The translations under genes and the position numbers were made by a program. Below are positions 34,565 to 43,952 of a stretch of 47,486 nucleotides of DNA, one piece after another (position 1 is the stretch's first letter; each line of letters starts with the position of its first letter). Source of the DNA: an uncultured Acidimicrobiales bacterium (lineage in GTDB: Bacteria; Actinomycetota; Acidimicrobiia; Acidimicrobiales; SZUA-35); the NCBI GenBank assembly GCA_937958015.1, contig CALGOA010000040.1, positions 1 through 47,486 on the forward strand, read 5' to 3'. A model generated the notes under the pieces. It was not told the origin of the DNA and made no database searches. It saw nothing but the letters and a program-made list of their open reading frames with translations.

Positions 34565-35457
34565 CGTCCCAGCACCTCGCCCTCGGGCTGGGCGCCGTTC
34601 CACCAAGCTGCCACAGCCATGCGGGGTTTGTTGGCGGGCTGGACCTCCAGTAGTTCCAGCGAACCGTCGACCGTCGCGACGACGAACCGACCATCGCGTC
34701 TGGTCAGCGTGCCCGCCGGTAGATCGATCGAGGGACCGGGCCGGGCCGACCAAATCAGGAAACGCTCGCCACGAAGAACGGTGTGGGCCCGACCGACCCG
34801 AACCTGGGCATCGATCAGAGCGGCGGGGGTGGTCCAGTCGATGCGGCGATCCTCGGAGGTGATCTTGTGGGCGTAGTCCGGTTCGCCGACCTGCGGAGTT
34901 GGCTCATTCACGAGCCCGCCTTCCAGTGCGTGCAAAAGCAGCGCGGTGCCGCTATCGACCAACCGAGCGCGCAGCGACTCGGCGGTGTCGATCGGACTGA
35001 TCGGGACGATGTCCTCGGCGTAAATCGGACCGGTATCGAGCCCGGCTTCCATCGCCATGATGGCGACGGCGGTCTCGGTATCGCCAGCCAGGAGCGCCCG
35101 CTCAACCGGAGCGGCCCCTCGCCAACGAGGAAGTTTCGAGAAGTGCAGGTTCACCATGGGGACGACGTCGAGAAGTTCGGCCGGAATGATCCGGCCATAC
35201 GCCACGACCACACCGAGCTGGGCTCCAGACGTTTCGATATCAGCGAGGTCAGCCGAGACCGGAAGTCCAAGTTCCAGGGCTGCCGCCTTTACCGGGGACG
35301 GGCTGGCACCGCCGCCACGGCGCCGACGCGCGTCAGCTCGGGAGACCACCAGAACGACGTTGTAGCCGGCCCGGTGGAGGGCCCGCAGGGGCGGCACCGC
35401 CTCGTCGGGGGTGCCGAGGTACACGATCGGGGTGGACCTGTCGATCTGGGCTGTCAC
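34561..35457 (-). CDS. fmt: methionyl-tRNA formyltransferase
   Basis: A 298-aa enzyme that formylates initiator Met-tRNA using 10-formyl-THF. The catalytic region NLHFSKLPRWRGAAPVERALLAGD carries the conserved Asn and His, and GLDTGP the Asp. The C-terminal tRNA-binding domain begins near 205. GTG start, 12 nt after def. The def-fmt-rsmB order is a common bacterial cluster. Confidence 0.96.
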   Translation of the reverse strand: MTAQIDRSTPIVYLGTPDEAVPPLRALHRAGYNVVLVVSRADARRRRGGGASPSPVKAAALELGLPVSADLADIETSGAQLGVVVAYGRIIPAELLDVVPMVNLHFSKLPRWRGAAPVERALLAGDTETAVAIMAMEAGLDTGPIYAEDIVPISPIDTAESLRARLVDSGTALLLHALEGGLVNEPTPQVGEPDYAHKITSEDRRIDWTTPAALIDAQVRVGRAHTVLRGERFLIWSARPGPSIDLPAGTLTRRDGRFVVATVDGSLELLEVQPANKPRMAVAAWWNGAQPEGEVLGR

Positions 35458-35469
35458 GAGAGGTAGGGC

Positions 35470-35994
35470 TTATTGCGGTCCGAGGAACATCTCGCGCACG
35501 GTGCGCATGGCTGCCTTGCGGGTATCACCTTCGAGATGATCGATGAGCAGCCGACCTTCGAGGTGGTCCATCTCGTGTTGGAAACAACGCGACAGGAGTT
35601 CGTCGGCCTCGATCGAGATCTCGTTGCCGTCCAGGTCGTATCCGGTGAGGTGGATCTCCTTGGGACGAACGATGTCCCACGACAAACCCGGCACGGAGAG
35701 GCATCCCTCTTCGAACACCCATTCACCGTCGGACTCTTCCACGACCGGGTTCACGATGGCGTGCGGGCCATCGCCGATGTCGTACACGAACAATCGCTTG
35801 CTGATGCCAACCTGAGGAGCGGCCAGCCCGATCCCGGGTTCCGCGTACATGGTGTCCAGCATGTCTTCGACGACCGAGATCAGCGTCCCGTCGATGTTGT
35901 CGACCTCGGCCGCTTTGGTACGCAGCACGGGGTCACCAAACTTGCGAATGTCGAAAGGAGCGTCGTCCTCAGTGGTTGTGAAACGGCCTCGCAT
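35470..35994 (-). CDS. def: peptide deformylase
   Basis: A 174-aa metalloenzyme that removes formyl from new proteins. All three motifs are present: GIGLAAPQVG, EGCLSVPG, and QHEMDHLEG with the HExxH metal site. The ATG at 35994 is chosen; it overlaps the end of the upstream receiver gene by 26 nt. Confidence 0.96.
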   Translation of the reverse strand: MRGRFTTTEDDAPFDIRKFGDPVLRTKAAEVDNIDGTLISVVEDMLDTMYAEPGIGLAAPQVGISKRLFVYDIGDGPHAIVNPVVEESDGEWVFEEGCLSVPGLSWDIVRPKEIHLTGYDLDGNEISIEADELLSRCFQHEMDHLEGRLLIDHLEGDTRKAAMRTVREMFLGPQ

Positions 35995-36475
35995 CAGGGG
36001 GTAAGTGTACCGACCCGGCGACGTCCAACGGCTCCAGTATGCGCTCTGCCACAAAGCCCATCGGGTTCTCGAAGAGATGGACGAAACTGCGCGGGATCAA
36101 CAGGCCGATCGAGGGGTAGGACAGCGCCTGATTCAGACCGAGCCGAAAGCCGGCCTTCGACGCAAAACCGTCCGCTCCCGCATCCCGGAACTTCTTCACA
36201 TCCACCGGATTGGACGATGAGGAGACACCGATGATGATCTTCGACATTCCGACCCGATCGCGGAGTCGGGCACAGAGGTCGGAACCCTCACCGCCCACTT
36301 CGAGGTCCTGATCGAGCAGGACCACACCGATGGTCGGGTTGGACGAGAGCTGGGTAAACGCGTCGTCGGGCCCGGTCGCGGTGATGACCTTGGTCGGTGT
36401 GCATTTGCCGATCTGTTGGACCAGGCGTTGTCGCCACCGTGGTTCATCGTCAACCGCAAGAATCGTTACAGCCAT
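35969..36475 (-). CDS. single-domain response regulator with C-terminal extension
   Basis: A 168-aa protein. The receiver domain (about 1-115) has the acidic pair (VDDE), phospho-acceptor D55 in VVLLDQDLE, and K107 in FASKAG. About 50 residues follow that match no known output domain. ATG 36475 has a GGGAGA Shine-Dalgarno. It sits 151 nt downstream of the channel-receiver gene on the same strand and may be a second target of the same CheA. No histidine kinase lies next to it otherwise. Confidence 0.85.
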   Translation of the reverse strand: MAVTILAVDDEPRWRQRLVQQIGKCTPTKVITATGPDDAFTQLSSNPTIGVVLLDQDLEVGGEGSDLCARLRDRVGMSKIIIGVSSSSNPVDVKKFRDAGADGFASKAGFRLGLNQALSYPSIGLLIPRSFVHLFENPMGFVAERILEPLDVAGSVHLPPDARPFHNH

Positions 36476-36598
36476 CTGGTGTTTCTCCCTACCTGTGCGT
36501 CCGGGCTCCACCCGGAACTCCAACACTCCCCACTACCGCTAGTTGACGCATCAACAGGCGGGTAGATCCAACACCCTAGACCGCGAGGCGCACCTCTG

Positions 36599-36622
36599 CC
36601 ACCACGACGGGTGGTCCTTTTT
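36599..36622 (+). terminator. hairpin with T tract between the che operon and the receiver gene
   Basis: CCACC (36599-36603) and GGTGG (36610-36614) form a short stem followed by TTTTT at 36618-36622 on the plus strand. For the minus-strand che transcript the order is reversed (A tract first). It would therefore end plus-strand transcription, or fold without terminating the che mRNA. Confidence 0.3.
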
Positions 36623-36626
36623 GAAC

Positions 36627-38498
36627 TCATGGCTGAGCAGGGATTTCGGCTCGTGCCCGGCGCATCGATTTCGCGGTGATGAGGCGCTCAAACAGGCTGG
36701 TGAGGGTGTCGGCGTCGTAGGGCTTCACCACGAAGTCGATGGCACCCAGCTCCAGAGCCCGCTCCAACTTCTGCGGCTGATCGACCGCCGACACCATAAG
36801 AACCCGGGCGCCCGCATGAAACTCCCGAATGTCGGCCAGGGCCTCCAGCCCATCGCGGCGCGGCATCACCAGGTCCATGGTGACCAGATCGGGGCGCAGG
36901 TCCCGGTAGAGACCCATCGCTTCCACCCCGTCAGCGGCCTCACCACACACCGTCCAGCCTGCGTTCTGAGCGATTTCGGCGATCTGGTGACGTTGCAACT
37001 TTGAATCGTCGACGACGAGCAGGCGGGGTCCGCTGGGCCGAATCGACCGGGCTCGACCGGCGAGGTTCCGTACCGCCGACTCGATCGTGGTCTCCTCGAC
37101 GATGGTCGTCTGCGGCGCCAGCCGTTCGATCCGGGCGGCCTGATAGACCCGCGCCTGTCGATCTCGATGGGTGGCCCGAATCTCTGCCGCCAACTCGGGC
37201 CGGGCAGCCGCCAACTCGAACACCCGCTGCACGCTGACATCGACGACGACGGACTCGGACTCGGCCACGATCGAAACCAGCGATGGGCGCCCGCCGTCCA
37301 CCATGTGTTCGCCGAAGTAGGTGCCCGGCTCGAGTCGGTAGGCCTGAACCGGGGCGCCTTCGGTCGGATGCGGGAAACGAGCTACGAGGAGTCCCTCGAG
37401 CACCATCGACATCGTGTCCAAGCGGTCTCCGACATCCACCAGCGTGGTCCCTGCTTCAACCAATCGAATCGCCATCTCATGGTCCAGCGCTCCGACCAAC
37501 TCGTCGTCGAGTGGCGCCATGAGCCGGTTGAGTCGAAGCAGATCATTTCGGTCCTTTTGGTCGTGGACCACCGGTACGTGGGGAAGATCGCGGGGACTTA
37601 CCGTGATCGGGAGGGCGATGCCCAGCCCTGCCGCTTGGAGGTGATCGATAACCGAGGTGATGACCCTCGATTTCGCTTTCTTGGGTGAGACCGGCGCATA
37701 CGGGAGCATCCACCAATGCACCAGATAGTGGGTCCCCTCCTGATTGGTGTCGCGGATAACGACCGCCGGTGACGGCTCTTCAAGAATGCCGTCGTCTCCA
37801 ACGACGGACTTCATCGCAGCTTGCAGCATGCGAAACCCACGGGCCGGGGTGACGTCGTATTCGAGAATGAAGTTGTGACTGAACCGAACCGGCCGGCCGT
37901 CCTCGGAAAGGTTCATGAATTGGGCTCGGCCCAGTTCGCCGTTGGGTATGTACATGACCTCGCCGGCTTCGGTCCGCAACTGCACGGTCCGCCACGTCAG
38001 CGCCATCACCTCGGCCTGGGTTTCGTCGTCTAGGCGCAACCAGTCCCCGACCCGAAACGGGTGATCGACGTGTATTGCGAAGCCGACGAAGAGGTCGAGA
38101 ATGATGCTCTGGAGGGCGAGTCCCAGGATGATGGTGACGATGCCCGAGGTGGCGTACAGCGGTAGGAGCGAAGCATCAAAGGCCGTTTGGGCGATGATGC
38201 CGATGGTCGCCAGAAACAGGACGGCGCTGAATACGTCGGCGAACAGCTTCGGCATCGGCGCACCGGTCCACTGCTGGCAGACCGCATCGAAGACGTATCG
38301 ACGGCAGATCCAGTTCACCAACTGGAACAGTCCGACCCAGAGCACGATCCATGCCACCGGGGCGACCCACCGTCGCGCTGACGCGCTGGTCGGATCGAGA
38401 TCCAAAGATTCTGAAGCCAGATAGGCGCCCGCGACGGCCGCAAAGATGAGTGGTCGTAGACCCTTCAGTCGTTGGCCCGATCGGTCAGCTGCGAACAT
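36627..38498 (-). CDS. MscS-type channel fused to cyclic-nucleotide-binding-like and CheY-like receiver domains
   Basis: A 623-aa protein. Membrane helices lie at about 13-32, 44-65, 87-108 and 112-144, the last being the MscS pore helix (LGLALQSIILDLFVGFAIHVDHPF). The MscS beta domain follows (FRVGDWLRL, VMYIPNGELG). About 322-452 is a cyclic-nucleotide-binding fold with FGEH and R404 in the phosphate-binding position. The receiver runs from 492 to 615 with D497-D498, phospho-acceptor D542 and K592, and is most like CheY. It closes the che operon, overlapping cheB by 14 nt, with no separate cheY between. The sequence supports a channel gated or tuned by ligand binding and by CheA phosphorylation; that mechanism is inferred. 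Confidence 0.9.
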   Translation of the reverse strand: MFAADRSGQRLKGLRPLIFAAVAGAYLASESLDLDPTSASARRWVAPVAWIVLWVGLFQLVNWICRRYVFDAVCQQWTGAPMPKLFADVFSAVLFLATIGIIAQTAFDASLLPLYATSGIVTIILGLALQSIILDLFVGFAIHVDHPFRVGDWLRLDDETQAEVMALTWRTVQLRTEAGEVMYIPNGELGRAQFMNLSEDGRPVRFSHNFILEYDVTPARGFRMLQAAMKSVVGDDGILEEPSPAVVIRDTNQEGTHYLVHWWMLPYAPVSPKKAKSRVITSVIDHLQAAGLGIALPITVSPRDLPHVPVVHDQKDRNDLLRLNRLMAPLDDELVGALDHEMAIRLVEAGTTLVDVGDRLDTMSMVLEGLLVARFPHPTEGAPVQAYRLEPGTYFGEHMVDGGRPSLVSIVAESESVVVDVSVQRVFELAAARPELAAEIRATHRDRQARVYQAARIERLAPQTTIVEETTIESAVRNLAGRARSIRPSGPRLLVVDDSKLQRHQIAEIAQNAGWTVCGEAADGVEAMGLYRDLRPDLVTMDLVMPRRDGLEALADIREFHAGARVLMVSAVDQPQKLERALELGAIDFVVKPYDADTLTSLFERLITAKSMRRARAEIPAQP

Positions 38499-39120
38499 TG
38501 CGTTCCGCCTGAGCGATCATGAACGGGGCGATGTCATCGACGCCCAAAACATGGTGGGCCAACTCGTTGTCGACCACAGCTCGGGGCATGCCATAGACGC
38601 GGCTGGTCGCTGCGTCCTGAGCGATCACCGTTCCCCCCACCGACCGAATTCGACGAGCCCCGGCGCACCCGTCGGAGCCCATGCCGGTCAGCACCAGCAG
38701 CGCAGTTGCACCACCGACGACCTTCGCTGCGGAGAACGCGAGCGGGTCGATCGCCGGGCGGCAGCCGTTCACGGGTAGACCGTCGGAAAGCACAGCCTCA
38801 AGAGCGGATCGGGTTCGGTATCTGACGCCGACGTGTCGACCCGCGGGCGCCAACCGCACCTCACCCGGGGCCAGTGCGGTGCGATGTCCGGCGAGCCCGA
38901 CCTTCACCGAACTCACCCGGTCGAGCGCCCGCGCCAGTCGAACCACATAACCAGCCGGCATGTGCTGGACGATCAGCACGGGTACCGGAAAGTCAGCGGG
39001 GAGTTTCGGGATGATCCCGCGCAACACGTCGGGCCCGCCCGTTGAGCAACCCACAACGAACAGGGCGAGTGATGGGTCATCGGCACGGCGCCGGACCGCA
39101 CGTAACCTCTCGCTAATCAC
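38485..39120 (-). CDS. cheB: CheB methylesterase domain protein lacking a receiver
   Basis: A 211-aa protein containing only the catalytic domain. Ser26 in GCSTGGP, His53 in VQHMPAG and Asp150 in GMGSDG form the triad that demethylates or deamidates chemoreceptors. The usual N-terminal receiver is absent, so its activity is not set by CheA in the standard way. GTG 39120 overlaps the cheC stop (GTGA). Confidence 0.93.
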   Translation of the reverse strand: MISERLRAVRRRADDPSLALFVVGCSTGGPDVLRGIIPKLPADFPVPVLIVQHMPAGYVVRLARALDRVSSVKVGLAGHRTALAPGEVRLAPAGRHVGVRYRTRSALEAVLSDGLPVNGCRPAIDPLAFSAAKVVGGATALLVLTGMGSDGCAGARRIRSVGGTVIAQDAATSRVYGMPRAVVDNELAHHVLGVDDIAPFMIAQAERNVRS

Positions 39121-39749
39121 GTGACGCCTTCGTCGGCGTCGCTGGCCATGACCAGAATCGCTTCACAGGTCGGTACCCAAACGACGACGATTTCTCCGCT
39201 CTCGCACCAGAGGCGATGGTCGGCGATCCAGCCGCGATCGCCGAGGGCCTGGCCACCGACGGCGAGCTCAACCATGACCTCGACCGAGGCCCGAAGAAAC
39301 CGCGGCGGCGATGGCAGAAAGCTCCGGTCGCTGAGTCCGTCGGAGGCCATGCCGTGGCGCACACCGTTCAGATAGGCAGACCCGATGATGTTGGCAGCCT
39401 CCTGGGCGCGGCCCTGAACGGTGAGGTTTTCGCTCGATGGCAAACCGGTGAGCAGTTCGGCGATGTCGTCGAACGTATCGCGGCGACAGCCGACCAGCAT
39501 GGTGCCCTCAAGGCCCTCGTGGGTGTCCATAACGGCGGCAACGTCCAAGCCGTCCACCTGACGACCGGTGGGGTCGCATCGCAGGTCCAACGAATGGGAC
39601 CACTCCGATTCACCGGCGATCAGTGACACGGCACCGACCGCAGTATCTCCTGCAACCCTCATCACGTTCTCGATTCGACGGCGGGCGTCGGGATCGGTCA
39701 TCAGATTGGCAACCGACACCGCAGCACGTTCGGCTCGTAGCGTTGTCAC
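39117..39749 (-). CDS. cheC: CheC-like phosphatase
   Basis: A 210-aa protein. The segment EAANIIGSAYLNGV holds the ExxN phosphatase motif (E117, N120) of the CheC/CheX/FliY family, which hydrolyses CheY-phosphate. The N-terminal half resembles the repeated CheC fold but its ExxN is not conserved, so one active site is expected. GTG 39749 overlaps the cheA stop (GTGA). With no CheY in the operon, the channel-linked receiver is its likely substrate. Confidence 0.75.
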   Translation of the reverse strand: MTTLRAERAAVSVANLMTDPDARRRIENVMRVAGDTAVGAVSLIAGESEWSHSLDLRCDPTGRQVDGLDVAAVMDTHEGLEGTMLVGCRRDTFDDIAELLTGLPSSENLTVQGRAQEAANIIGSAYLNGVRHGMASDGLSDRSFLPSPPRFLRASVEVMVELAVGGQALGDRGWIADHRLWCESGEIVVVWVPTCEAILVMASDADEGVT

Positions 39750-41683
39750 GGCATCCCGCCGATCATCGCCGACGTGTCCACGATCAATGCGACGTTGCCG
39801 TCGCCGAGGAAACTGGCGCCGCTGAGGCCGCGCCGGGTGCCAAGCCCGCCACCTATCGACTTGATCACCAGATCCTCGGTGCCCACCGCCGAATCGATCA
39901 GACACGCGATCTGTTTCGAACCCGTCGTCAGAACGGCGGCAAGTCGCTGACCACCCTCGGGTTCCAGAACGTCCAGACTGAGTCGAGCCCGGATGTCCAC
40001 CACCGGAAGGAACTCACCGCGCAGCAGCATCGTGGATTCATCTCCCACCGGCGTGATCGTCACGTCGTCGATGCTGACGACCTCTCGTACGTCCTCGATC
40101 GGGATGCCGAGGTAGTGGTCACCGACCCGGACGATCAGGCTGTGAACAATCGCCATCGTCGAGGGCAGCCGCAGCGAAATCTCCGTGCCATGGCCGGGCT
40201 CGGTGGTCAACTCGACGGTTCCATGCAAACGCGAAATCATGGATCGAACGGCGTCGAGGCCGACACCCCGACCCGATAGTTCGCTCACCTCATCCCGGGT
40301 GGTGACACCCGGAAGGAAGAGAAACGACACCAGCTCGTCCCGGTCCAACTGGGACGCCCGTTCGGCATCCAACCGACCGTCGCTAACAAGTTTGCCGCGC
40401 ACGGCGTCCAGGTCGATTCCCCGACCGTCGTCGGACAACGTCACGACCACGCTGTTGCCCTGCTGGGACGCACTCAAGAGCAGTTGACCCCGTGGTGGTT
40501 TCCCCAGCCGTCGTCGCTCTTCCGGAGACTCCAGGCCGTGATCGATTGCATTTCGGACCAGGTGGGTCAGCGGATCCGCAAGGCCGTCGATGAGCCGTTT
40601 GTCGACTCCGGTCTGCTCCCCCCGTATCGACAGGTCGACCTCTTTACCCGAACCGAGGGCTGCGTCGCGGACGACCCTTCGAAACCGACGGAACACCGAT
40701 TCGAGCGGCACCAGCCGAAGGTCGATGGTGGCTTCCTGAAGTCGGCCGACGACCCCCGAGACATCATCGCTGACCCGGAGAAGTTCAGATCGGAGCGCCG
40801 ACTGGGACGGATCGAGAGCCTGGGCGACCGATCCCACGGTGTCGTTCAAGCGGGCTCGAACCGTGACAAGTTCGCCAGCCAGATCGGCCAGTACATCCAG
40901 AGCGGCCACACCGACTCGAAGCGACATCGAATGAGGTGTCGAGGTGTCGGGTTCGGGCGGTGCAGGAGGTGGGGACACCGGCCTGCTGGGGGTGGCGCCC
41001 AACTCCCAGTCGATGACGCCGACCATGTCCAACGCGGCACCGAGATCGACCCGCGTCGCTGCTTCCAGCAGCGGAACATCCATAACAAAGTCGGCCGTAG
41101 CAAGGTCCTCGGGGGCCGGGTCGGGCGCGCCCGTGGCAACCAACTCATTGATTCGCCGCAGGATGGCACGGGCCTTGAGGTCCACCAATGGCAGGGTGTG
41201 ATCCATCCGGATCCGGAGCAGATCGACGGCCTCGGTTCGTAGGAGGTTCGATACGCGCTGCCCACCAAGCGCCTCGTCGAGCGTCTCCGGTTCTGAGGCC
41301 CGGACGACGAAGGCACCTATCCGATCGAGAAGGCCAGCGACATCAGAATCATCGGTCTCGCCCAACCCGTCGAGCCCATCGACATGTGATCGAAAGTGAT
41401 CGTTGCAGGCGAATGCCAGAGCGAGGAGATCGCTGGGGACGTCGCGACCCGAGTCACGCACTGCGGCAAGAGCGTCCTCCAACCGATGGGCGAGGGCGTG
41501 TACACGCGAGTGTCCCATCGCCGCGGCGGCGCCTTTCAACGAGTGCAGATGTCTGAAGGCCGCCGCGATCGTTTCGGGGTCGTGGGAACGTTCGAGCGCC
41601 AGGAGCGCAGAATCCAACCCCTCGACGTGTTCCTCGATCTCAGATCGGTAAAGCTCGGTCTCACCGTTGGCGAAGTCGGTCAT
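39746..41683 (-). CDS. cheA: chemotaxis histidine kinase CheA
   Basis: A 645-aa protein. The P1 HPt domain has phospho-His47 in HLHSLKG. There is no recognisable P2 (CheY/CheB-binding) domain. P3 dimerisation (LDVLADLAGELVTVR), P4 kinase with N box HLVRNAIDHGLE, SDDGRGID and SGRGVGLDAV, and a P5 CheW-like domain follow. It starts at the ATG that overlaps the cheR stop (ATGA); an ATG at 41695 is an alternative. It senses through CheW and the soluble receptor encoded upstream. Confidence 0.95.
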   Translation of the reverse strand: MTDFANGETELYRSEIEEHVEGLDSALLALERSHDPETIAAAFRHLHSLKGAAAAMGHSRVHALAHRLEDALAAVRDSGRDVPSDLLALAFACNDHFRSHVDGLDGLGETDDSDVAGLLDRIGAFVVRASEPETLDEALGGQRVSNLLRTEAVDLLRIRMDHTLPLVDLKARAILRRINELVATGAPDPAPEDLATADFVMDVPLLEAATRVDLGAALDMVGVIDWELGATPSRPVSPPPAPPEPDTSTPHSMSLRVGVAALDVLADLAGELVTVRARLNDTVGSVAQALDPSQSALRSELLRVSDDVSGVVGRLQEATIDLRLVPLESVFRRFRRVVRDAALGSGKEVDLSIRGEQTGVDKRLIDGLADPLTHLVRNAIDHGLESPEERRRLGKPPRGQLLLSASQQGNSVVVTLSDDGRGIDLDAVRGKLVSDGRLDAERASQLDRDELVSFLFLPGVTTRDEVSELSGRGVGLDAVRSMISRLHGTVELTTEPGHGTEISLRLPSTMAIVHSLIVRVGDHYLGIPIEDVREVVSIDDVTITPVGDESTMLLRGEFLPVVDIRARLSLDVLEPEGGQRLAAVLTTGSKQIACLIDSAVGTEDLVIKSIGGGLGTRRGLSGASFLGDGNVALIVDTSAMIGGMP

Positions 41684-42537
41684 CGAGCCGACCATCGATA
41701 GCAGTGGGCTCCAATCGGCTCGAACCGGGATCCGAGCACCATTCCGTCATTCGCACCCAGCACGAGAACACCTCCCGGTTTCAGAGCGGCTTCAATGTTG
41801 TCTATGACCCGCACCGCGGCGCTGTCACTGAGATAGAAGAAGAGATTGCGCAGCACGACGACGTCGAACTGACCGAATCGAGGCGCGTCGAGCAGGTTGT
41901 GGATCGCAAACGAGATGTTGGGCAATTCGTCGGGCCGGACGACCAGAGCTCCGTCGTCGGAATCGAAGAAACGTTCGGCTCGGGACCGGCCCAGTCGGGA
42001 CTCGGCAATCATGGGATATCGCCCGTTCTGGGCCGTCTCGATGGCACGGCGACAGATGTCGGTCCCCAGCAGCTGGAACGCTGGCCTCGGACCCCTCTCT
42101 GCAGGCCGATCGATCAACTCTCTGACCATCATCCCGAGGGTCAGCACTTCTTCACCGCTGGCACAGGCCGCCGACCAGATTCGAACCGGACCGGGAGCCC
42201 CTACAGCCAGCAGCGGGTCGAGCACGTGGTCCCCGACCAACTGGAGCTGGCGAGTTCCCCGGAAGAAGGATGTTTCCCGATTGGTGGCCAGGGCGATGAA
42301 CTCGTCGCGATCATCGGCCATGGTTCGACGCGACAACGACCTCAGGTAGTCCTGGACCGACTGTTCCTGAGCCGAAGCTCGGGCGTGAGCAAATGCGGTC
42401 AAACGACCGATGCGACTCTCCCCCGGTCTCAAGCCGGTGAGCCGTTCGAGCGTGCGGATCAGAACCTGTGTGTCGGATGATCGTGTTGACCGTTGCACCG
42501 GCGCGTTGACACCGCTCGAAACCCCGCCGAAACTCAC
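41680..42537 (-). CDS. cheR: chemoreceptor methyltransferase CheR
   Basis: A 285-aa SAM-dependent glutamate methyltransferase. [27 protein letters not shown] (SAM binding), LGTDI and [14 protein letters not shown] are diagnostic. It methylates receptor glutamates for adaptation. GTG 42537 overlaps the receptor gene stop (GTGA). Confidence 0.95.
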   Translation of the reverse strand: MSFGGVSSGVNAPVQRSTRSSDTQVLIRTLERLTGLRPGESRIGRLTAFAHARASAQEQSVQDYLRSLSRRTMADDRDEFIALATNRETSFFRGTRQLQLVGDHVLDPLLAVGAPGPVRIWSAACASGEEVLTLGMMVRELIDRPAERGPRPAFQLLGTDICRRAIETAQNGRYPMIAESRLGRSRAERFFDSDDGALVVRPDELPNISFAIHNLLDAPRFGQFDVVVLRNLFFYLSDSAAVRVIDNIEAALKPGGVLVLGANDGMVLGSRFEPIGAHCYRWSAR

Positions 42538-43952
42538 GAGTCGGCCTCGAACGCGTACTGCCCGATCACCTGCTCCAGCTCCGAAGCACTCACGCGCATC
42601 CGTTCGGAGTTCTCCGCCATGGCGACCGCACTTACCGCGTTGGCGTCGGAGACGTCGGCGATCTCCGCCACGGCGGCATGAATCTCCTCGGCGCTGATTG
42701 CCTGAAGCTCGGAACTGGATGCGATTTCGGCGACAGCTGTAGCGGTCTGCTTCACCGAGTCGGAGATCTCCCGGAGGGCCTCACCGACCCGACGCGAAAG
42801 GCTGGCCCCCTCGGACACACGATGGTTCGACTCCTTGATCAGCTTCGTGATCTCCCCCGCAGCCTCGCCGGTTCGTTCGGCCAACTTTCGGACCTCATCG
42901 GCCACGACGGCGAAACCTCGTCCATGTTCGCCCGCTCGGGCCGCTTCGATCGCAGCGTTGAGAGCGAGAAGGTTGGTCTGCGATGCGATCTCGGTAATCA
43001 CCTGGATGATGTCGCCGATCTGCTCGCTCGACCGTTCGATCAGCATCATGGCCGAGATCGATTCATCGACCGACTCTCGACCGCGCTCGGCCAGCTCCTC
43101 GCTATCTATCGCCTGATCCCTGACCGAGCCGGCACTGGTAGCGATCTCCTGGATGGATCCCTTCAGCTGCTTCATCGAAACGGTCATCTCTTCCACGGCT
43201 GCGGCTTGGCTCTGGGCGCCGAAGCTGAGCTCGGACGCCCGTCCTGCGATGGATGCGGAGGACTCGGTTTGTTCGGTGGTGATGCGACCGGCCTTCCCAA
43301 CAACGGCCCGAAAGGCGGCGAGCATCGACCCCAGGTGGCCGGCCAACTCCGACATCTCCTCGTTCTCGGTGTCGGGCACCACCACGTTCAGGTCGCCCGC
43401 CGTCGCAACGCGGGTCACGTCGATCAGCGCAGCAACCCCTTCGCTGAGCTGCTGTTCCGATTCTTCGAGCTGGCCCATCAGGTCCATCTCCCGACGTTCC
43501 CGTTCCACCTGGTCGGTCACCACATCCCAGTTCGCCATGACTCCGACAAACCGGTCGTCGGCGTCGAAGAGCGGCACCGCGGTCAGATCGATCCATTCGG
43601 GTCCCACCGGGGCACGTACCTGGTGAGGCAGGTTGGCCGGGTCGTTGAGAATGCGATGTTGGTAGGCCGGGTTTCGGTGGAAGACGTCGATCGACTGCCC
43701 GATCATTCCTTCCGCCGGAACCGGGATGAGATGCTGAAGCTTCTTGAACATGTCGACCGACGCCGGGTTCAGGTATCGAATGATGTAGTTCAGATCCGTC
43801 ACGATGATCCGGATCGCAGAGCAGTCCAGCATCCGGGCGAACGACAGACCATTCAGAACCTCATCTGGCGCCTCGATTGACGCATTGTTGATATCGGCAC
43901 TGTCGATATCAGCACTGTCGACATCTGCACTATCGAGATCGATCGTGGTCAT
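42534..43952 (-). CDS. soluble PAS-domain methyl-accepting chemoreceptor
   Basis: A 472-aa protein with no membrane segment, so it is cytoplasmic. Residues 4-22 are short DSAD[V/I] repeats. A PAS domain follows (about 35-150; [33 protein letters not shown]), then a HAMP-like helical stretch and a signalling coiled coil. The hairpin tip is canonical ([40 protein letters not shown] when read in parts) and binds CheA and CheW. It may sense redox state, oxygen or a small ligand through PAS. ATG 43952 overlaps the cheW stop (ATGA). Confidence 0.93.
   Translation of the reverse strand: MTTIDLDSADVDSADIDSADINNASIEAPDEVLNGLSFARMLDCSAIRIIVTDLNYIIRYLNPASVDMFKKLQHLIPVPAEGMIGQSIDVFHRNPAYQHRILNDPANLPHQVRAPVGPEWIDLTAVPLFDADDRFVGVMANWDVVTDQVERERREMDLMGQLEESEQQLSEGVAALIDVTRVATAGDLNVVVPDTENEEMSELAGHLGSMLAAFRAVVGKAGRITTEQTESSASIAGRASELSFGAQSQAAAVEEMTVSMKQLKGSIQEIATSAGSVRDQAIDSEELAERGRESVDESISAMMLIERSSEQIGDIIQVITEIASQTNLLALNAAIEAARAGEHGRGFAVVADEVRKLAERTGEAAGEITKLIKESNHRVSEGASLSRRVGEALREISDSVKQTATAVAEIASSSELQAISAEEIHAAVAEIADVSDANAVSAVAMAENSERMRVSASELEQVIGQYAFEADS
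43890..43934 (-). repeat. 15-bp tandem repeat in the receptor N-terminus
   Basis: Three units close to GATATCRGCACTGTC (plus-strand reading) at 43890-43904, 43905-43919 and 43920-43934 encode [10 protein letters not shown] pentapeptides at the start of the chemoreceptor. Confidence 0.8.

Noticed and set aside
36599..36622. Intrinsic terminator of the che operon
   Set aside because: The T tract follows the hairpin only on the plus strand, opposite to che transcription, so it is reported only as a weak plus-strand terminator.
40484..41242. 252-codon plus-strand frame
   Set aside because: Antisense to cheA, with low-complexity composition typical of GC-rich shadows.
43890..43934. CRISPR or intergenic satellite
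   Set aside because: The 15-bp repeats are in frame inside the chemoreceptor and encode DSAD pentapeptides.
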